31,134 nucleotides of DNA from Oscillospiraceae bacterium (lineage in GTDB: Bacteria > Bacillota > Clostridia > Oscillospirales > Oscillospiraceae). Where the stretch lies: NCBI GenBank assembly GCA_016293865.1, contig JAEDDG010000025.1, positions 1 through 31,134 of the forward strand. The letters run 5' to 3'. Below are positions 15,804-23,694 of the stretch, one piece after another. The position numbers were made by a program, and so were the translations under genes. Position 1 is the first letter of the stretch, and each line of letters opens with the position of its first letter. The notes beneath the pieces are model-generated. The model was not told the DNA's origin. It saw nothing but the letters and a program-made list of their open reading frames with translations, and ran no database searches.

Positions 15804-17471
15804 TTGTATCAGGCCCTGTACCGCAAATGGCGGCCGCGCACTTTTGACGACGTCTCCGGACAAAAGCACATCACAGAAACGCTCAAGCGCCAGATTGAAA
15901 CCGGCCGCACCTCCCACGCCTATCTGTTCGTGGGCACCCGCGGCACCGGCAAGACCACCTGCGCCAAGATCCTGGCCCGTGCGGTCAACTGCGAGCACCC
16001 GGTCAACGGCAACCCCTGCAACCGGTGCGCCGCCTGCCTGGGAATTGAAAACGGCTCCATTCTGGACGTGGAGGAGCTGGACGCAGCCTCCAACAACGGC
16101 GTGGAAAACATCCGCGCGCTGCGGGACGACGCGGTCTTCACCCCGGCGGCCGTCCGCCGGCGCGTCTATATTGTGGACGAGGTGCATATGCTCTCCGGCG
16201 CGGCGTTCAACGCCCTTCTGAAGATTCTGGAGGAGCCGCCGGAGCACCTGATGTTCATTCTGGCCACAACGGAGCTGCATAAGGTCCCGGCGACCATTCT
16301 GTCCCGGTGCCAGCGGTTCTCCTTCCGCCGGCTGACGGCGGAGGACATCGCCGCCCGGCTGACGTATGTGGCCGGGCAGGAGCAGATCGACCTGACGCCG
16401 GAGGGCGCCGCGCTGCTGGCCCGCCTGTCGGACGGCGCCATGCGCGACGCATTGAGTCTGCTGGACCAGTGCGCCGGCGCCGGCACGGTGGACGAGCGCC
16501 GGATTATGGAGGCCGTGGGCCTGGTGGGCTCTCAGGAGGCGGCCGCGCTGCTGCGCGCCGCTCTGGACGGGGACATTCCCGGCGCGTTAAGCATATTCGA
16601 CCGGCTGTATTTCAGCGGCCGGGAGCCCGGCTCCATTCTGGACGAGACCGGCGTCCTCTGCCGGGACGTCCTGCTGCAGCAGGTGGCGGGCAAGAGCGCG
16701 GCCGCGCTGCAGTCCGGCCGGTTCTCCCCTGCGCTGATCAATGAATTTTCCGGCCGCGCAGCCGCTGCGCGGCTTACCTGGCAGCTGGAGCTGATCCAGA
16801 CTGCAATGGGCGACATGGGCCGCAGCCATGACCGGCGGATGACGGCGGAGCTGTGCCTGATCCGCATGTGCGACCCCGCCCTGGCCCCGGACGTCCGGGC
16901 GCTGACCGCCCGCGTGGCGGAGCTGGAGCAGAAGCTCAGCGCCGGCGCGTTCCCTGCGGCGGCGCCGGACCGGGAAGCTGCCGCGCCCACGGCCCGCGGG
17001 CCTGCGGCGGCGCCGGCAGACCGGCCGCCATGGGATGAGCCGCCTCTGCCGGAAGAGCCCCCCTTGCCCGAAACGCAGAAATCCCGGGAAGTCCCGCCCG
17101 CACCGGCGGAACCGGCCGTGCCTCAGAAGCCGGCACGGCCCGCGCCGGAAGACGCCGGCGCACTGTGGGACGCAGTTCTCGCACGCTGCGCAGATACCGG
17201 CGCCATTGACGGCGGCACAAGGGCCGTTCTGGCCGGACGGGAACATGTGGCGCCCGCCCTGGAGGGCGGCGTTCTGACCATCGGCACAAAAAACGACTTT
17301 GCGCGGCTTATGGCGGACAAGGCGCCGGTGACCACTGCGGTCAAGCAGGCGGCGGAGGCAATCCTCGGCCGGCCGGTCACTGTACGCGTTGCCCCCTGGA
17401 CGGCCGCCCCCAAAGCGGCAGAAGACAAGCTGGACGCGCTGAGCCGGTTCAGCAACATCACATTTAAGTAA
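15804..17471 (+). CDS. dnaX: DNA polymerase III subunits gamma/tau
   Basis: Clamp-loader ATPase of the replicative polymerase. The product is 555 aa. It starts at a TTG (15804) giving MYQALYRKWRP, with AAGGAGG about 9 nt upstream. Walker A GTRGTGKTT lies at about 44-52. Zinc-binding cysteines are C63, C72, C75 and C78. Walker B VDEVH is at 124-128, and the arginine-finger region runs ILATTELHKVPATILSRCQRF. Residues about 380-455 form a Pro/Ala/Glu-rich linker, followed by a C-terminal domain (about 456-555) as in tau. The gene follows the SRP RNA and precedes ybaB by 12 bp. Confidence 0.97.
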   Translation: MYQALYRKWRPRTFDDVSGQKHITETLKRQIETGRTSHAYLFVGTRGTGKTTCAKILARAVNCEHPVNGNPCNRCAACLGIENGSILDVEELDAASNNGVENIRALRDDAVFTPAAVRRRVYIVDEVHMLSGAAFNALLKILEEPPEHLMFILATTELHKVPATILSRCQRFSFRRLTAEDIAARLTYVAGQEQIDLTPEGAALLARLSDGAMRDALSLLDQCAGAGTVDERRIMEAVGLVGSQEAAALLRAALDGDIPGALSIFDRLYFSGREPGSILDETGVLCRDVLLQQVAGKSAAALQSGRFSPALINEFSGRAAAARLTWQLELIQTAMGDMGRSHDRRMTAELCLIRMCDPALAPDVRALTARVAELEQKLSAGAFPAAAPDREAAAPTARGPAAAPADRPPWDEPPLPEEPPLPETQKSREVPPAPAEPAVPQKPARPAPEDAGALWDAVLARCADTGAIDGGTRAVLAGREHVAPALEGGVLTIGTKNDFARLMADKAPVTTAVKQAAEAILGRPVTVRVAPWTAAPKAAEDKLDALSRFSNITFK

Positions 17472-17483
17472 GGAGAGATACCC

Positions 17484-17837
17484 ATGGCAAAGGGCGGATT
17501 CAGAGGCGGATACGGCGGCGGCTTCGGCGGAGGCGGCGTCAATATGAACATGATCAAGCAGGCCCAGAAGATGCAGCAGGACATGCTGAAAATGCAGGCC
17601 GAGCTTGAGGAAAAACAGTACACCGCCACAGCCGGCGGCGGCGTGGTCACGGCCACGGTCAGCGGCAAGCGGGAGCTTGTCACCCTGAAGATCGAGCCGG
17701 ACGCGGTGGACCCGGAGGATGTGGAAATGCTGGAGGACACCATTGTGGCCGCAGTCAACGAAGCGCTGCGCAAGGCGGAAACCTCCATGAGCGAGGGCAT
17801 GTCAAAAATCACCGGCGGCATGAACCTGGGTCTGTAA
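17484..17837 (+). CDS. YbaB/EbfC family nucleoid-associated protein
   Basis: Small DNA-binding protein that forms a tweezer-like dimer. The product is 117 aa. Residues 1-~20 are an unusual Gly/Phe/Tyr-rich tail (AKGGFRGGYGGGFGGGG). The canonical domain then follows: MIKQAQKMQQDMLKMQAELEEK, the sheet TATAGGGVVTATVSGKRELVTLKIEPDAV, and the C-terminal helix ending SKITGGMNLGL. It is co-transcribed with dnaX (AGGAGA ribosome binding site overlaps the dnaX stop). In most Firmicutes recR follows next; here a terminator and a convergent operon follow instead. Confidence 0.95.
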   Translation: MAKGGFRGGYGGGFGGGGVNMNMIKQAQKMQQDMLKMQAELEEKQYTATAGGGVVTATVSGKRELVTLKIEPDAVDPEDVEMLEDTIVAAVNEALRKAETSMSEGMSKITGGMNLGL

Positions 17838-17851
17838 ATCAACCGGCAAAC

Positions 17852-17895
17852 AGCGGCGGCACAGCCTTTTTCAGGGCCGGGCCGCCGCTTTTTTC
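17852..17895 (+). terminator. Terminator of dnaX-ybaB
   Basis: Stem AGCGGCGGC (17852-17860) with GCCGCCGCT (17881-17889), a 20-nt loop, then a T-run to 17894. It starts 14 bp after the ybaB stop. Confidence 0.8.
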
Positions 17896-17928
17896 TGCCT
17901 TCCGCCTTTTCCGTATGGAAAAACACGC

Positions 17929-17964
17929 AAAAGGGGCGCGGAGTCCGGACTCCGCGCCCCTTTT
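17929..17964. terminator. Bidirectional terminator, mainly for iorAB-paaK
   Basis: A perfect 36-bp palindrome with arms 17929-17946 and 17947-17964, starting AAAAGGGGCGCGGAGTCC. It has a U-run at its end on each strand. It lies 16 bp after the paaK stop on the minus strand and also backs up the ybaB terminator on the plus strand. Confidence 0.85.
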
Positions 17965-17980
17965 CTGCGCCGTTCTGCGC

Positions 17981-19228
17981 TCAGCCGCGCAGGTCGTACA
18001 CGCGCTTTGTTTTTTTCTCGCTGCGGGGCAGCACGCCCATGCCCACAGCCCTGGCCTCCGGCGTCATGCCCAGCCGGCTTTTGAACAGCGTGCGCACCTG
18101 GGCCTCCAGATCGCCGTACCGGCTCTCCGGCTCCGCCGTCTCAAAGGACACCGTCATCCGGTCCTTGCCGTCAACATGGCAGATCTCCACCTGATACTCG
18201 CTGCTGGTGCCGGGCACGGCCCGCAGGATTTCCTCCACCTGGGCGGGATACATATTCACGCCCTTGACCTTGAACAGGTCGTCCGAACGGCCCATAATCA
18301 CGTCAATCCGCGGATAATCCCGGCCGCATGGGCATTTGCCGGGGATGAAGCGGGTAATGTCATGGGTGCGGAAGCGGATCAGCGGCGCGCCCTCCTTGCG
18401 CAGGGTGGTGATGACCAGCTCGCCCATCTGGCCGTCCGGCACGGTTTTGCCCGTATCCGGGTCGATGATCTCGTAGTAGCAGAAATCGTCGAACACGTGC
18501 ATGCCGCAGTCGTACGCGCAGTTGATGCCGATGCCCGGGCCGTAAATCTCCGTCAGGCCGTAAATGTCATACAGCTCGATGCCCAGCCCCTCGCGGATCC
18601 GGCGGCGGGTCTTTTCACCCCAGCGCTCGGAGCCGATGACGCCCTTTTTCAGCTTCAGCTGGCTGCGCATGCCGCGCTTTTCGATCTCCTCCGTCAGAAG
18701 CAGGGCGTAGGACGACGTGGCGCACAGCACCGTGGCGCCCATGTCCCGCATGAAGGTCAGCTGCTTTTCCGTATTGCCGGGGCCCATGGGGATGGCCATG
18801 GCGCCCAGCAGCTCCGCGCCGGCCTGAAATCCGATGCCCGCCGTCCACAGGCCGTAGCCCGGAGTAATCTGGATCCGGTCCTCCGGCGTGCAGCCGGCGA
18901 TTTCATAGCAGCGGGCGAACTGGACGGCCCAGTCCTCCACGTCCTTTTTCGTGTAGGGGATGATGACCGGCGTGCCCGTGGTGCCTGAGGAGGAGTGGAT
19001 GCGCACCACCTGCTCCATGGGGACGGCGGCCAGCCCCAGGGGGTACGCCTGGCGCAGGTCGGCCTTGTCCGTAAAGGGCAGAGTCTCGAAATCCTCCTGA
19101 TTCTTCATGCCGGCCAGATCAAGTCCGGCAAATTTGGCATGGTAAAGGCTGGTGTCCATGGCGGCAAGCCGCATGGCCTGCTCCCGGATGCAGTCAAACT
19201 GCTGCTGTTTCATTTTCATGGCAATCAC
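17981..19228 (-). CDS. paaK: Phenylacetate-CoA ligase family protein (PaaK-like)
   Basis: Adenylate-forming enzyme that joins an aryl acid to coenzyme A (ATP to AMP and PPi). The product is 415 aa. P-loop-like adenylation motif: HSSSGTTGTPVIIPYT (about 77-92). Further motifs are EIYGPG and RFRTHDITRF. The C-terminal domain carries GRSDDLFKVKGVNMYPAQVEEIL, typical of PaaK. The GTG at 19228 overlaps the iorB stop (GTGA); an ATG at 19219 is an equally possible start. It is the third gene behind the T-box leader. Since the operon appears to respond to tRNA-Trp, indole-3-acetate is the substrate I would propose; phenylacetate and other aryl acids remain possible. Confidence 0.88.
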   Translation of the reverse strand: MIAMKMKQQQFDCIREQAMRLAAMDTSLYHAKFAGLDLAGMKNQEDFETLPFTDKADLRQAYPLGLAAVPMEQVVRIHSSSGTTGTPVIIPYTKKDVEDWAVQFARCYEIAGCTPEDRIQITPGYGLWTAGIGFQAGAELLGAMAIPMGPGNTEKQLTFMRDMGATVLCATSSYALLLTEEIEKRGMRSQLKLKKGVIGSERWGEKTRRRIREGLGIELYDIYGLTEIYGPGIGINCAYDCGMHVFDDFCYYEIIDPDTGKTVPDGQMGELVITTLRKEGAPLIRFRTHDITRFIPGKCPCGRDYPRIDVIMGRSDDLFKVKGVNMYPAQVEEILRAVPGTSSEYQVEICHVDGKDRMTVSFETAEPESRYGDLEAQVRTLFKSRLGMTPEARAVGMGVLPRSEKKTKRVYDLRG

Positions 19229-19812
19229 TCTTTCCCGGCGGCGGCCGCACCCAGGCGCAGCGCGCGCACATTCATTTCATGTACTTTTTCCGGCAGGCGG
19301 GCCCGGAGCGTTTTCTCCGTCTGCTCCAGCGTCAGCCCCAGCGCGCCGCTGGCAGCGGCAGCGCCCAGCAGCGCCGTATTCAGAACCTTCGGCGAGCCGC
19401 ATGCGGCACAGACGGCGGCGCCGTCCACCACAATCACGCGCCCGGCTTTTTTCTTCAGATAGTCCACCATGGCGGCGCCGTCCTCCCGGCCGCCGGACAA
19501 AGCGGCGGTCACCGGCTGGACAGCCGCCGGATTGACGATCACCGTGCCGCCGGCCTTCAGATACGGCAGGCACCGGACAGCCTCGCCCGGCTCAAAGGCG
19601 ATCAGCACATCCGCCTGGCCCAGGGGGATCAGCGCGCTGGCGCAGCCGCCGCCCACGCGCACATGGCTGACCACACAGCCGCCGCGCTGCGCCATGCCGA
19701 TGGTCTCCGCCGTGCGGGCGAACTCGCCCGCCTCCATGGCGGTCTGGGCGATGACGCGGGAAGCCAGCACGGTTCCCTGCCCGCCCACGCCGCAGAGAAG
19801 ACAATTCATCAT
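19225..19812 (-). CDS. iorB: Indolepyruvate ferredoxin oxidoreductase, beta subunit
   Basis: Gamma-type catalytic subunit paired with IorA. The product is 195 aa from the ATG at 19812, which overlaps the iorA stop (ATGA) with GGAGG 7 nt upstream. Conserved features are MNCLLCGVGGQGTVLASRVIAQ at the N-terminus, ETIGMAQRGGCVVSHVRVG (about residues 36-55), and the C-terminal NTALLGAAAASGALGLT segment. Together with IorA it interconverts aryl pyruvates and arylacetyl-CoA with ferredoxin as the electron carrier. It is placed between iorA and paaK with overlapping ends, so all three are one translational unit. Confidence 0.93.
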   Translation of the reverse strand: MMNCLLCGVGGQGTVLASRVIAQTAMEAGEFARTAETIGMAQRGGCVVSHVRVGGGCASALIPLGQADVLIAFEPGEAVRCLPYLKAGGTVIVNPAAVQPVTAALSGGREDGAAMVDYLKKKAGRVIVVDGAAVCAACGSPKVLNTALLGAAAASGALGLTLEQTEKTLRARLPEKVHEMNVRALRLGAAAAGKE

Positions 19813-21602
19813 TTTTCCACCTCCTGAATACAGCCGAAGGGACACACGCCGGCGCACAGGCCGCAGCCGGTACACAGCGACGGCTCAATCACCGCGCGCC
19901 CGTCCTCCAGCGACAGGGCCGGGCAGCCCAGCTCCCGGATGCACCGTCCGCAGCGGCGGCAGTCCGCACGCACCTGCATGCGCCCATGGCTTTTCACAAT
20001 GGCCACGCAGGGGGAGCGGAAAATCACGCAGCGCACGCCGCCGGCCTCAACTGCCGCGCGCACGGCCGCCACAGCCGCCGGCTGGTCCAGCGGATCCACA
20101 ACCCGCAGGAAATCCACGCCGATGGCCTCAAGAATCTTTTCGATGGAGATTTTCGCCGTCACCTCGCCCATCACCGTGCGGCCGATGCCGGGGTGGGGCT
20201 GGTGGCCGGTCATGGCGGTGGTGGAGTTGTCCAGAATGCAGATCACCACCGGCGTTTTATTGTACACGGCGTTGATCACATTGGTCACGCCGCTGTGGAA
20301 GAAGGTGGAGTCGCCCACAAAACCGATGTGGACCGCGTCGTCCCCGGCCCGCTCCAGTCCCTGGGGGATTGAAATGCCCGCGCCCATGCACAGGCACGTG
20401 TCCGTGGTGTTCAGCGGGGCGGCGTTGCCCAGGGTATAGCAGCCGATATCGCCGGAGTAAACGGCGTTCATGCCTTTGGTTGCCTGCTTCACCGCGTAGA
20501 AGGACGCCCGGTGGGGACAGCCGGCGCAGAGAATCGGCGGGCGCACCGGCAGCGCCGGCGCATCCGCGCCCGGCTCCGGCACCTCCGGCGCGGGCAGGCC
20601 CAGAAAGGCCGCCAGCTGAACGGCGATCAGATTCGCGCTGTTTTCACCGGCGGTGATTGTATGGCCGGTGCGCTTTCCGAGAATTTCCGTATGCAGGCCG
20701 CGCCGGCCGCACAGGTACACCAGCGCGTCCTCCAGCACGGGATCCAGTTCCTCAAACACAAGAACAGCGTCCACCGTCTCCAAAAACTCTTCCGCCAGCT
20801 CCGCCGGGAAGGGGTACGGCGTGCCCACGGTGAACACGGGGCAGTCCGCGTTCAGAATGGCCATGGCGTCCTGTACATATGCCGCGCTGACGCCGCCGCA
20901 GACCACGCCCAGCCGGCCCCTGCCGGGCCGGACCGTGTTGAAGGGGGAGCCGCTCAGCGCCCGGCTCAGGGATTCCTCCCGGGCAAAGAGCTTTTTCTTG
21001 GCCGCGTGGCTCAGCCGGGGGAAAATCACCCAGTCCGGATTCTTTTTGAAGCCCGCCGGCCGCTCCGGCACGGGAATGGGCGCCGCGTCGATGGACGCGC
21101 AGGCGTGGCAGACCCTGGTTGTGGGCCGCAGGATCACCGGCGTGCCCAGCTGTTCCGAAAGCGCGAAGGCCGCGCCGGCCATCTCGTAGGCCTGCTCCGG
21201 CGTGGCGGGATCCAGCACCGGGATCCGGGCATATTCCGCAAAATGCCGGGTATCCTGCTCCGTCTGGCTGGAGATGGGGCCGGGATCGTCAGCCACAAGC
21301 ACCACAAGCCCGCCTTTGACGCCCACATAGTTGACGCACATCAGCGGATCGCTGGCCACATTCAGGCCCACCTGCTTCATGGTCACCAGCACGCGCGCGC
21401 CGGCATAGGCCGCGCCGGCGGCCACCTCCATGGCCGTTTTCTCATTGACGGACCACTCCACATAGATGTGTCCCGGATTCCGCTTTGCAGCCGTCTCCAG
21501 AACCTCCGTGGAGGGCGTGCCCGGATAGCCGCAGACCACCTGCACGCCGGCGGCCATTGCGCCCAGGGCGATGGCCTCGTTTCCCATTAACAACTCTCTC
21601 AT
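19809..21602 (-). CDS. iorA: Indolepyruvate ferredoxin oxidoreductase, alpha subunit
   Basis: Thiamine-diphosphate and iron-sulfur subunit of indolepyruvate:ferredoxin oxidoreductase, which interconverts aryl pyruvate + CoA with arylacetyl-CoA + CO2. The product is 597 aa. It starts at 21602 (MRELLMGNEAIALGAM) after AGGTGA. The N-terminal pyrimidine-binding domain has GYPGTPSTEVLE and EWSVNEKTAMEVAAGAAYAG. The thiamine-diphosphate domain follows near 350-510, with CAGCPHR, GDIGCY, GDSTFFHSG and ILDNSTTAMTGHQ. The C-terminus has two ferredoxin-type clusters: CX2CX2CX5CP and CX2CX2CX3CP. Complete length, all motifs intact. It is the first gene of the T-box-controlled operon. The enzyme is reversible, so direction depends on physiology. 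Confidence 0.95.
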   Translation of the reverse strand: MRELLMGNEAIALGAMAAGVQVVCGYPGTPSTEVLETAAKRNPGHIYVEWSVNEKTAMEVAAGAAYAGARVLVTMKQVGLNVASDPLMCVNYVGVKGGLVVLVADDPGPISSQTEQDTRHFAEYARIPVLDPATPEQAYEMAGAAFALSEQLGTPVILRPTTRVCHACASIDAAPIPVPERPAGFKKNPDWVIFPRLSHAAKKKLFAREESLSRALSGSPFNTVRPGRGRLGVVCGGVSAAYVQDAMAILNADCPVFTVGTPYPFPAELAEEFLETVDAVLVFEELDPVLEDALVYLCGRRGLHTEILGKRTGHTITAGENSANLIAVQLAAFLGLPAPEVPEPGADAPALPVRPPILCAGCPHRASFYAVKQATKGMNAVYSGDIGCYTLGNAAPLNTTDTCLCMGAGISIPQGLERAGDDAVHIGFVGDSTFFHSGVTNVINAVYNKTPVVICILDNSTTAMTGHQPHPGIGRTVMGEVTAKISIEKILEAIGVDFLRVVDPLDQPAAVAAVRAAVEAGGVRCVIFRSPCVAIVKSHGRMQVRADCRRCGRCIRELGCPALSLEDGRAVIEPSLCTGCGLCAGVCPFGCIQEVEK

Positions 21603-21640
21603 TGAATCACCTGTTTCCTGTTCCGGCGGCCCCGGAGAAC

Positions 21641-21912
21641 AAAAAACGCCCGTCCTCTGCAAAGGACGGGCGCAATACCCATGGTGCCACCTTTATTGAG
21701 CCGCCTGCGCGGCCCGCTCGCGGGAATGCCTGTACATTCCCCGCCCTTAACGCGGGCACACGGTCAGGATACTGGGCGCTGACGCCGTTCACCCTTCCCT
21801 CAGCGAACCATTTGCCGGCCGGCCTGACACGGGGCTCTCAGCCGCCCCCGCTCTCTGTAGACGCCCATTCCGGTTTGATCTTCGCCTCATCGGTTTGTGC
21901 AAATTTATGCTT
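21641..21912 (-). promoter_or_regulatory. T-box leader, probable tRNA-Trp (UGG) specificity
   Basis: Transcription-attenuating T-box riboswitch before iorA. Stem I carries the AGAGAG element and a GC hairpin closed by CGGGG/CCCCG. Its base pairs GCGAA (21885-21881) with UUCGC (21807-21803). In the internal loop above lies UGG (21810-21808), the likely specifier codon. Stem III carries CCG...CGUUA. The T-box core is AAAGGUGGCACCAUGGG (21694-21678); its UGGC bulge pairs with GCCA, fitting a tRNA with discriminator G such as tRNA-Trp. The terminator has a perfect 10-bp stem (21672-21663 with 21656-21647) and six U. Uncharged tRNA should allow read-through. The T-box is certain; the amino acid is well supported but inferred. 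Confidence 0.93.
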
Positions 21913-21918
21913 ACCATG

Positions 21919-21946
21919 ATTATAGCCCAATTTCGCTTTCTGTCAA
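21919..21946 (-). promoter_or_regulatory. Promoter of the T-box-iorAB-paaK operon
   Basis: On the minus strand a perfect TTGACA (21946-21941), a 16-bp spacer and a perfect TATAAT (21924-21919). The start falls near 21912. A consensus promoter with control left to the attenuator is typical of T-box operons. Confidence 0.85.
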
Positions 21947-21992
21947 GTGCGGCAGGCCGAAAAACCGCGGATCCCGGCAGAATCTGCCTGCC

Positions 21993-22832
21993 TCACAGCG
22001 AGACGATCAGCCCCTTGTTGCCTGCGTACAGCGTGCTGATGCCGCCTGTGCACACGGTGTGGATCTCCAGCTCCGGCAGCTTCTCCAGAATCCGGGCGGC
22101 CAGCGCCTCCGCCCGGTCGGCGCAGTTGCACTGGGCCATCACAAGCCGGCCGGCGTTCAGCTCCTGGCAGCGGCGCACAATCTGCTCGCAGAAGGCGGTC
22201 ATGGCGGCCTTGTAGCCCCGGGCCATCCCCACCTGCTGGATGGTGCCCTCCGGCGTGGCCCCCAGGATGGGGTAGACGTGCAGCGCCTTGGCCAGCACGG
22301 CCTTCAGACCGGTGAGCCGGCCGTTTTTCTGCAGGAAGGACAGGTCCTCCAGCACAAAAACCGTCTCCTGCAGGGCAATCATCCGGTAAACGGCCTTGCA
22401 CAGGGCTTCAAATTCCATGCCCTGGGCCTCCAGCTCCATAATTTTCATGGCGATCAGCGTCTCGCCCGCGGAGGCGCTGCGGCTGTCAAATACCCGCAGC
22501 TGCGCGTCGGGATGCTCCTGCATGTAAAGGTCCGCCGCGGTCATGGCGCTGGCATAGGAGCCGCTGAGCTTGGACGTCAGCGTCACCACATAGACCCGGT
22601 CCGCGCCGCAGTCATAGCGCGCCAGATAATCGCCCGGCGACGGACAGGCCGAGCCGGGACATCCGGCAGCGCCGGCAATCGCCCGCAGAAGCTCCGCCTG
22701 ATTCAGATTTTCGTCATCAATCACCTCAGCGTCGTCAATCCGCAGAGACAGCGGGACAGAGATGAAAACCCCTGACGCACGCATTTCATCTGTGAGATCG
22801 CAGCAGCTGTCCACAATAATTTTATAGCTCAT
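21993..22832 (-). CDS. DegV family fatty-acid-binding protein
   Basis: Cytoplasmic fatty-acid carrier of the DegV/FakB family; members present fatty acids to the kinase FakA. The product is 279 aa, the usual size. It starts at 22832 after GGAGG. Conserved features: N-terminal KIIVDSCCDLTDEM; the loop VVTLTSKLSGSYASAMTAA (about 85-103); VFDSRSASAG; and the C-terminal HTVCTGGISTLYAGNKGLIVSL. In the family a TSxLSGT-type Ser/Thr contacts the carboxylate; here the sequence is TSKLSGSY. Its lone setting gives no hint of function, and no fakA is visible in the window. No convincing promoter or terminator was found for it. Confidence 0.88.
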   Translation of the reverse strand: MSYKIIVDSCCDLTDEMRASGVFISVPLSLRIDDAEVIDDENLNQAELLRAIAGAAGCPGSACPSPGDYLARYDCGADRVYVVTLTSKLSGSYASAMTAADLYMQEHPDAQLRVFDSRSASAGETLIAMKIMELEAQGMEFEALCKAVYRMIALQETVFVLEDLSFLQKNGRLTGLKAVLAKALHVYPILGATPEGTIQQVGMARGYKAAMTAFCEQIVRRCQELNAGRLVMAQCNCADRAEALAARILEKLPELEIHTVCTGGISTLYAGNKGLIVSL

Positions 22833-22925
22833 GGTTTTCCTCCGTCCCCGGCAGAAGCCGGAAAATGAAATTCAGGTTATCAGTATACACGTTAAATATG
22901 AACATACTGTGAACATCCGGAACTC

Positions 22926-22954
22926 TTGCCCTTCCGCGGCAGATGGTATATAAT
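22926..22954 (+). promoter_or_regulatory. Promoter of the SIS-domain gene
   Basis: TTGCCC (22926-22931), a 17-bp spacer and TATAAT (22949-22954), about 50 bp before the start codon. Confidence 0.68.
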
Positions 22955-23005
22955 GCCCTTGAAAACAGCAACGGGCGCAGCCCGGAAATCTGAGGAGGAA
23001 AAGCT

Positions 23006-23602
23006 ATGAACGCTGAAGCACTGGCTGCCGCCAAGGCAGCGTATCAAATTGAGGCGGACTGCATTCTGGAAGAGCTTGCATATCTGGACGACGAACAGTT
23101 TATGAAGGCGGTGGACGCGCTGGCCAAGGCGCCGCGCATCGGCACCGCGGGCTGCGGCCATTCCGGCATCATCTGCCAGCATATGGCCCATCTGATGTGC
23201 TGCATTGAGCGGCCGGCGCGCTTTATCTCGCCGGCAGAGGCTGTCCACGGCGCCACCGGCTTCATCCAGGCCGGCGACGTGATGATTCTGGCCTCCCGCG
23301 GCGGCAAGACGGCGGAGCTGCTGCCCATCATGCGCATCTGCAGGGAAAAGGGCGCCACGATCATCTCCATCACCGAGAATATGGAGTCTCCCCTGGCGCA
23401 GGGCGCGGACATCGTTCTGAAAATGCACGTGAACCGCGAGACGGACAAGTACAACAGCCAGGGCACCACCAGCACCACGGCCCTGTGCGTGATTTTCCAC
23501 GCGCTGCAGGCCGCGCTGATTGAGGTCACCGGCTTCAAAAATGAGCAGTTTGCCCTGATTCATCCCGGCGGAGCCGTGGGCGAGCGCCTGAACAAGCACT
23601 GA
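23006..23602 (+). CDS. SIS-domain sugar-phosphate isomerase-like protein
   Basis: Single SIS domain of 198 aa, related to arabinose-5-phosphate isomerase (KdsD/GutQ) but without the C-terminal CBS pair those enzymes carry. Visible motifs are GTAGCGHSGIICQHMAH (about 46-62), SPAEAVHGATGFIQAGDVMILASRGGKTAEL (about 75-105, sugar-phosphate loop), and the C-terminal HPGGAVGERL. It has its own promoter and a strong terminator, so it is monocistronic. It starts at 23006 after GAGGAGG. The substrate is unknown; GutQ-like or 6-phospho-3-hexuloisomerase-like activity is possible. Confidence 0.85.
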   Translation: MNAEALAAAKAAYQIEADCILEELAYLDDEQFMKAVDALAKAPRIGTAGCGHSGIICQHMAHLMCCIERPARFISPAEAVHGATGFIQAGDVMILASRGGKTAELLPIMRICREKGATIISITENMESPLAQGADIVLKMHVNRETDKYNSQGTTSTTALCVIFHALQAALIEVTGFKNEQFALIHPGGAVGERLNKH

Positions 23603-23637
23603 TCCCCGCCCGGCGCCGGCCGGAAAAGCAAAAACGG

Positions 23638-23675
23638 AAAAAGAGGCACGACCCGCGGGTCATGCCTCTTTTTTT
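23638..23675. terminator. Bidirectional terminator between the SIS gene and ferritin
   Basis: Outer stem AAGAGGCA (23641-23648) with TGCCTCTT (23663-23670), one mismatch, then inner stem GACCC/GGGTC. A-runs and T-runs flank both sides, so it can end transcription of both convergent genes. Confidence 0.88.
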
Positions 23676-23694
23676 GACGTTCGGTCCGCCGCGC

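Noticed and set aside
17929..17964. Perfect 36-bp palindrome as an operator site
   Set aside because: It is flanked by A- and T-runs and sits between convergent transcription units, which is better explained as a bidirectional terminator.
21947..21992. Terminator after degV
   Set aside because: A short GGCAG/CTGCC hairpin is present, but the T-run is displaced and overlaps the next promoter region; support is too weak.
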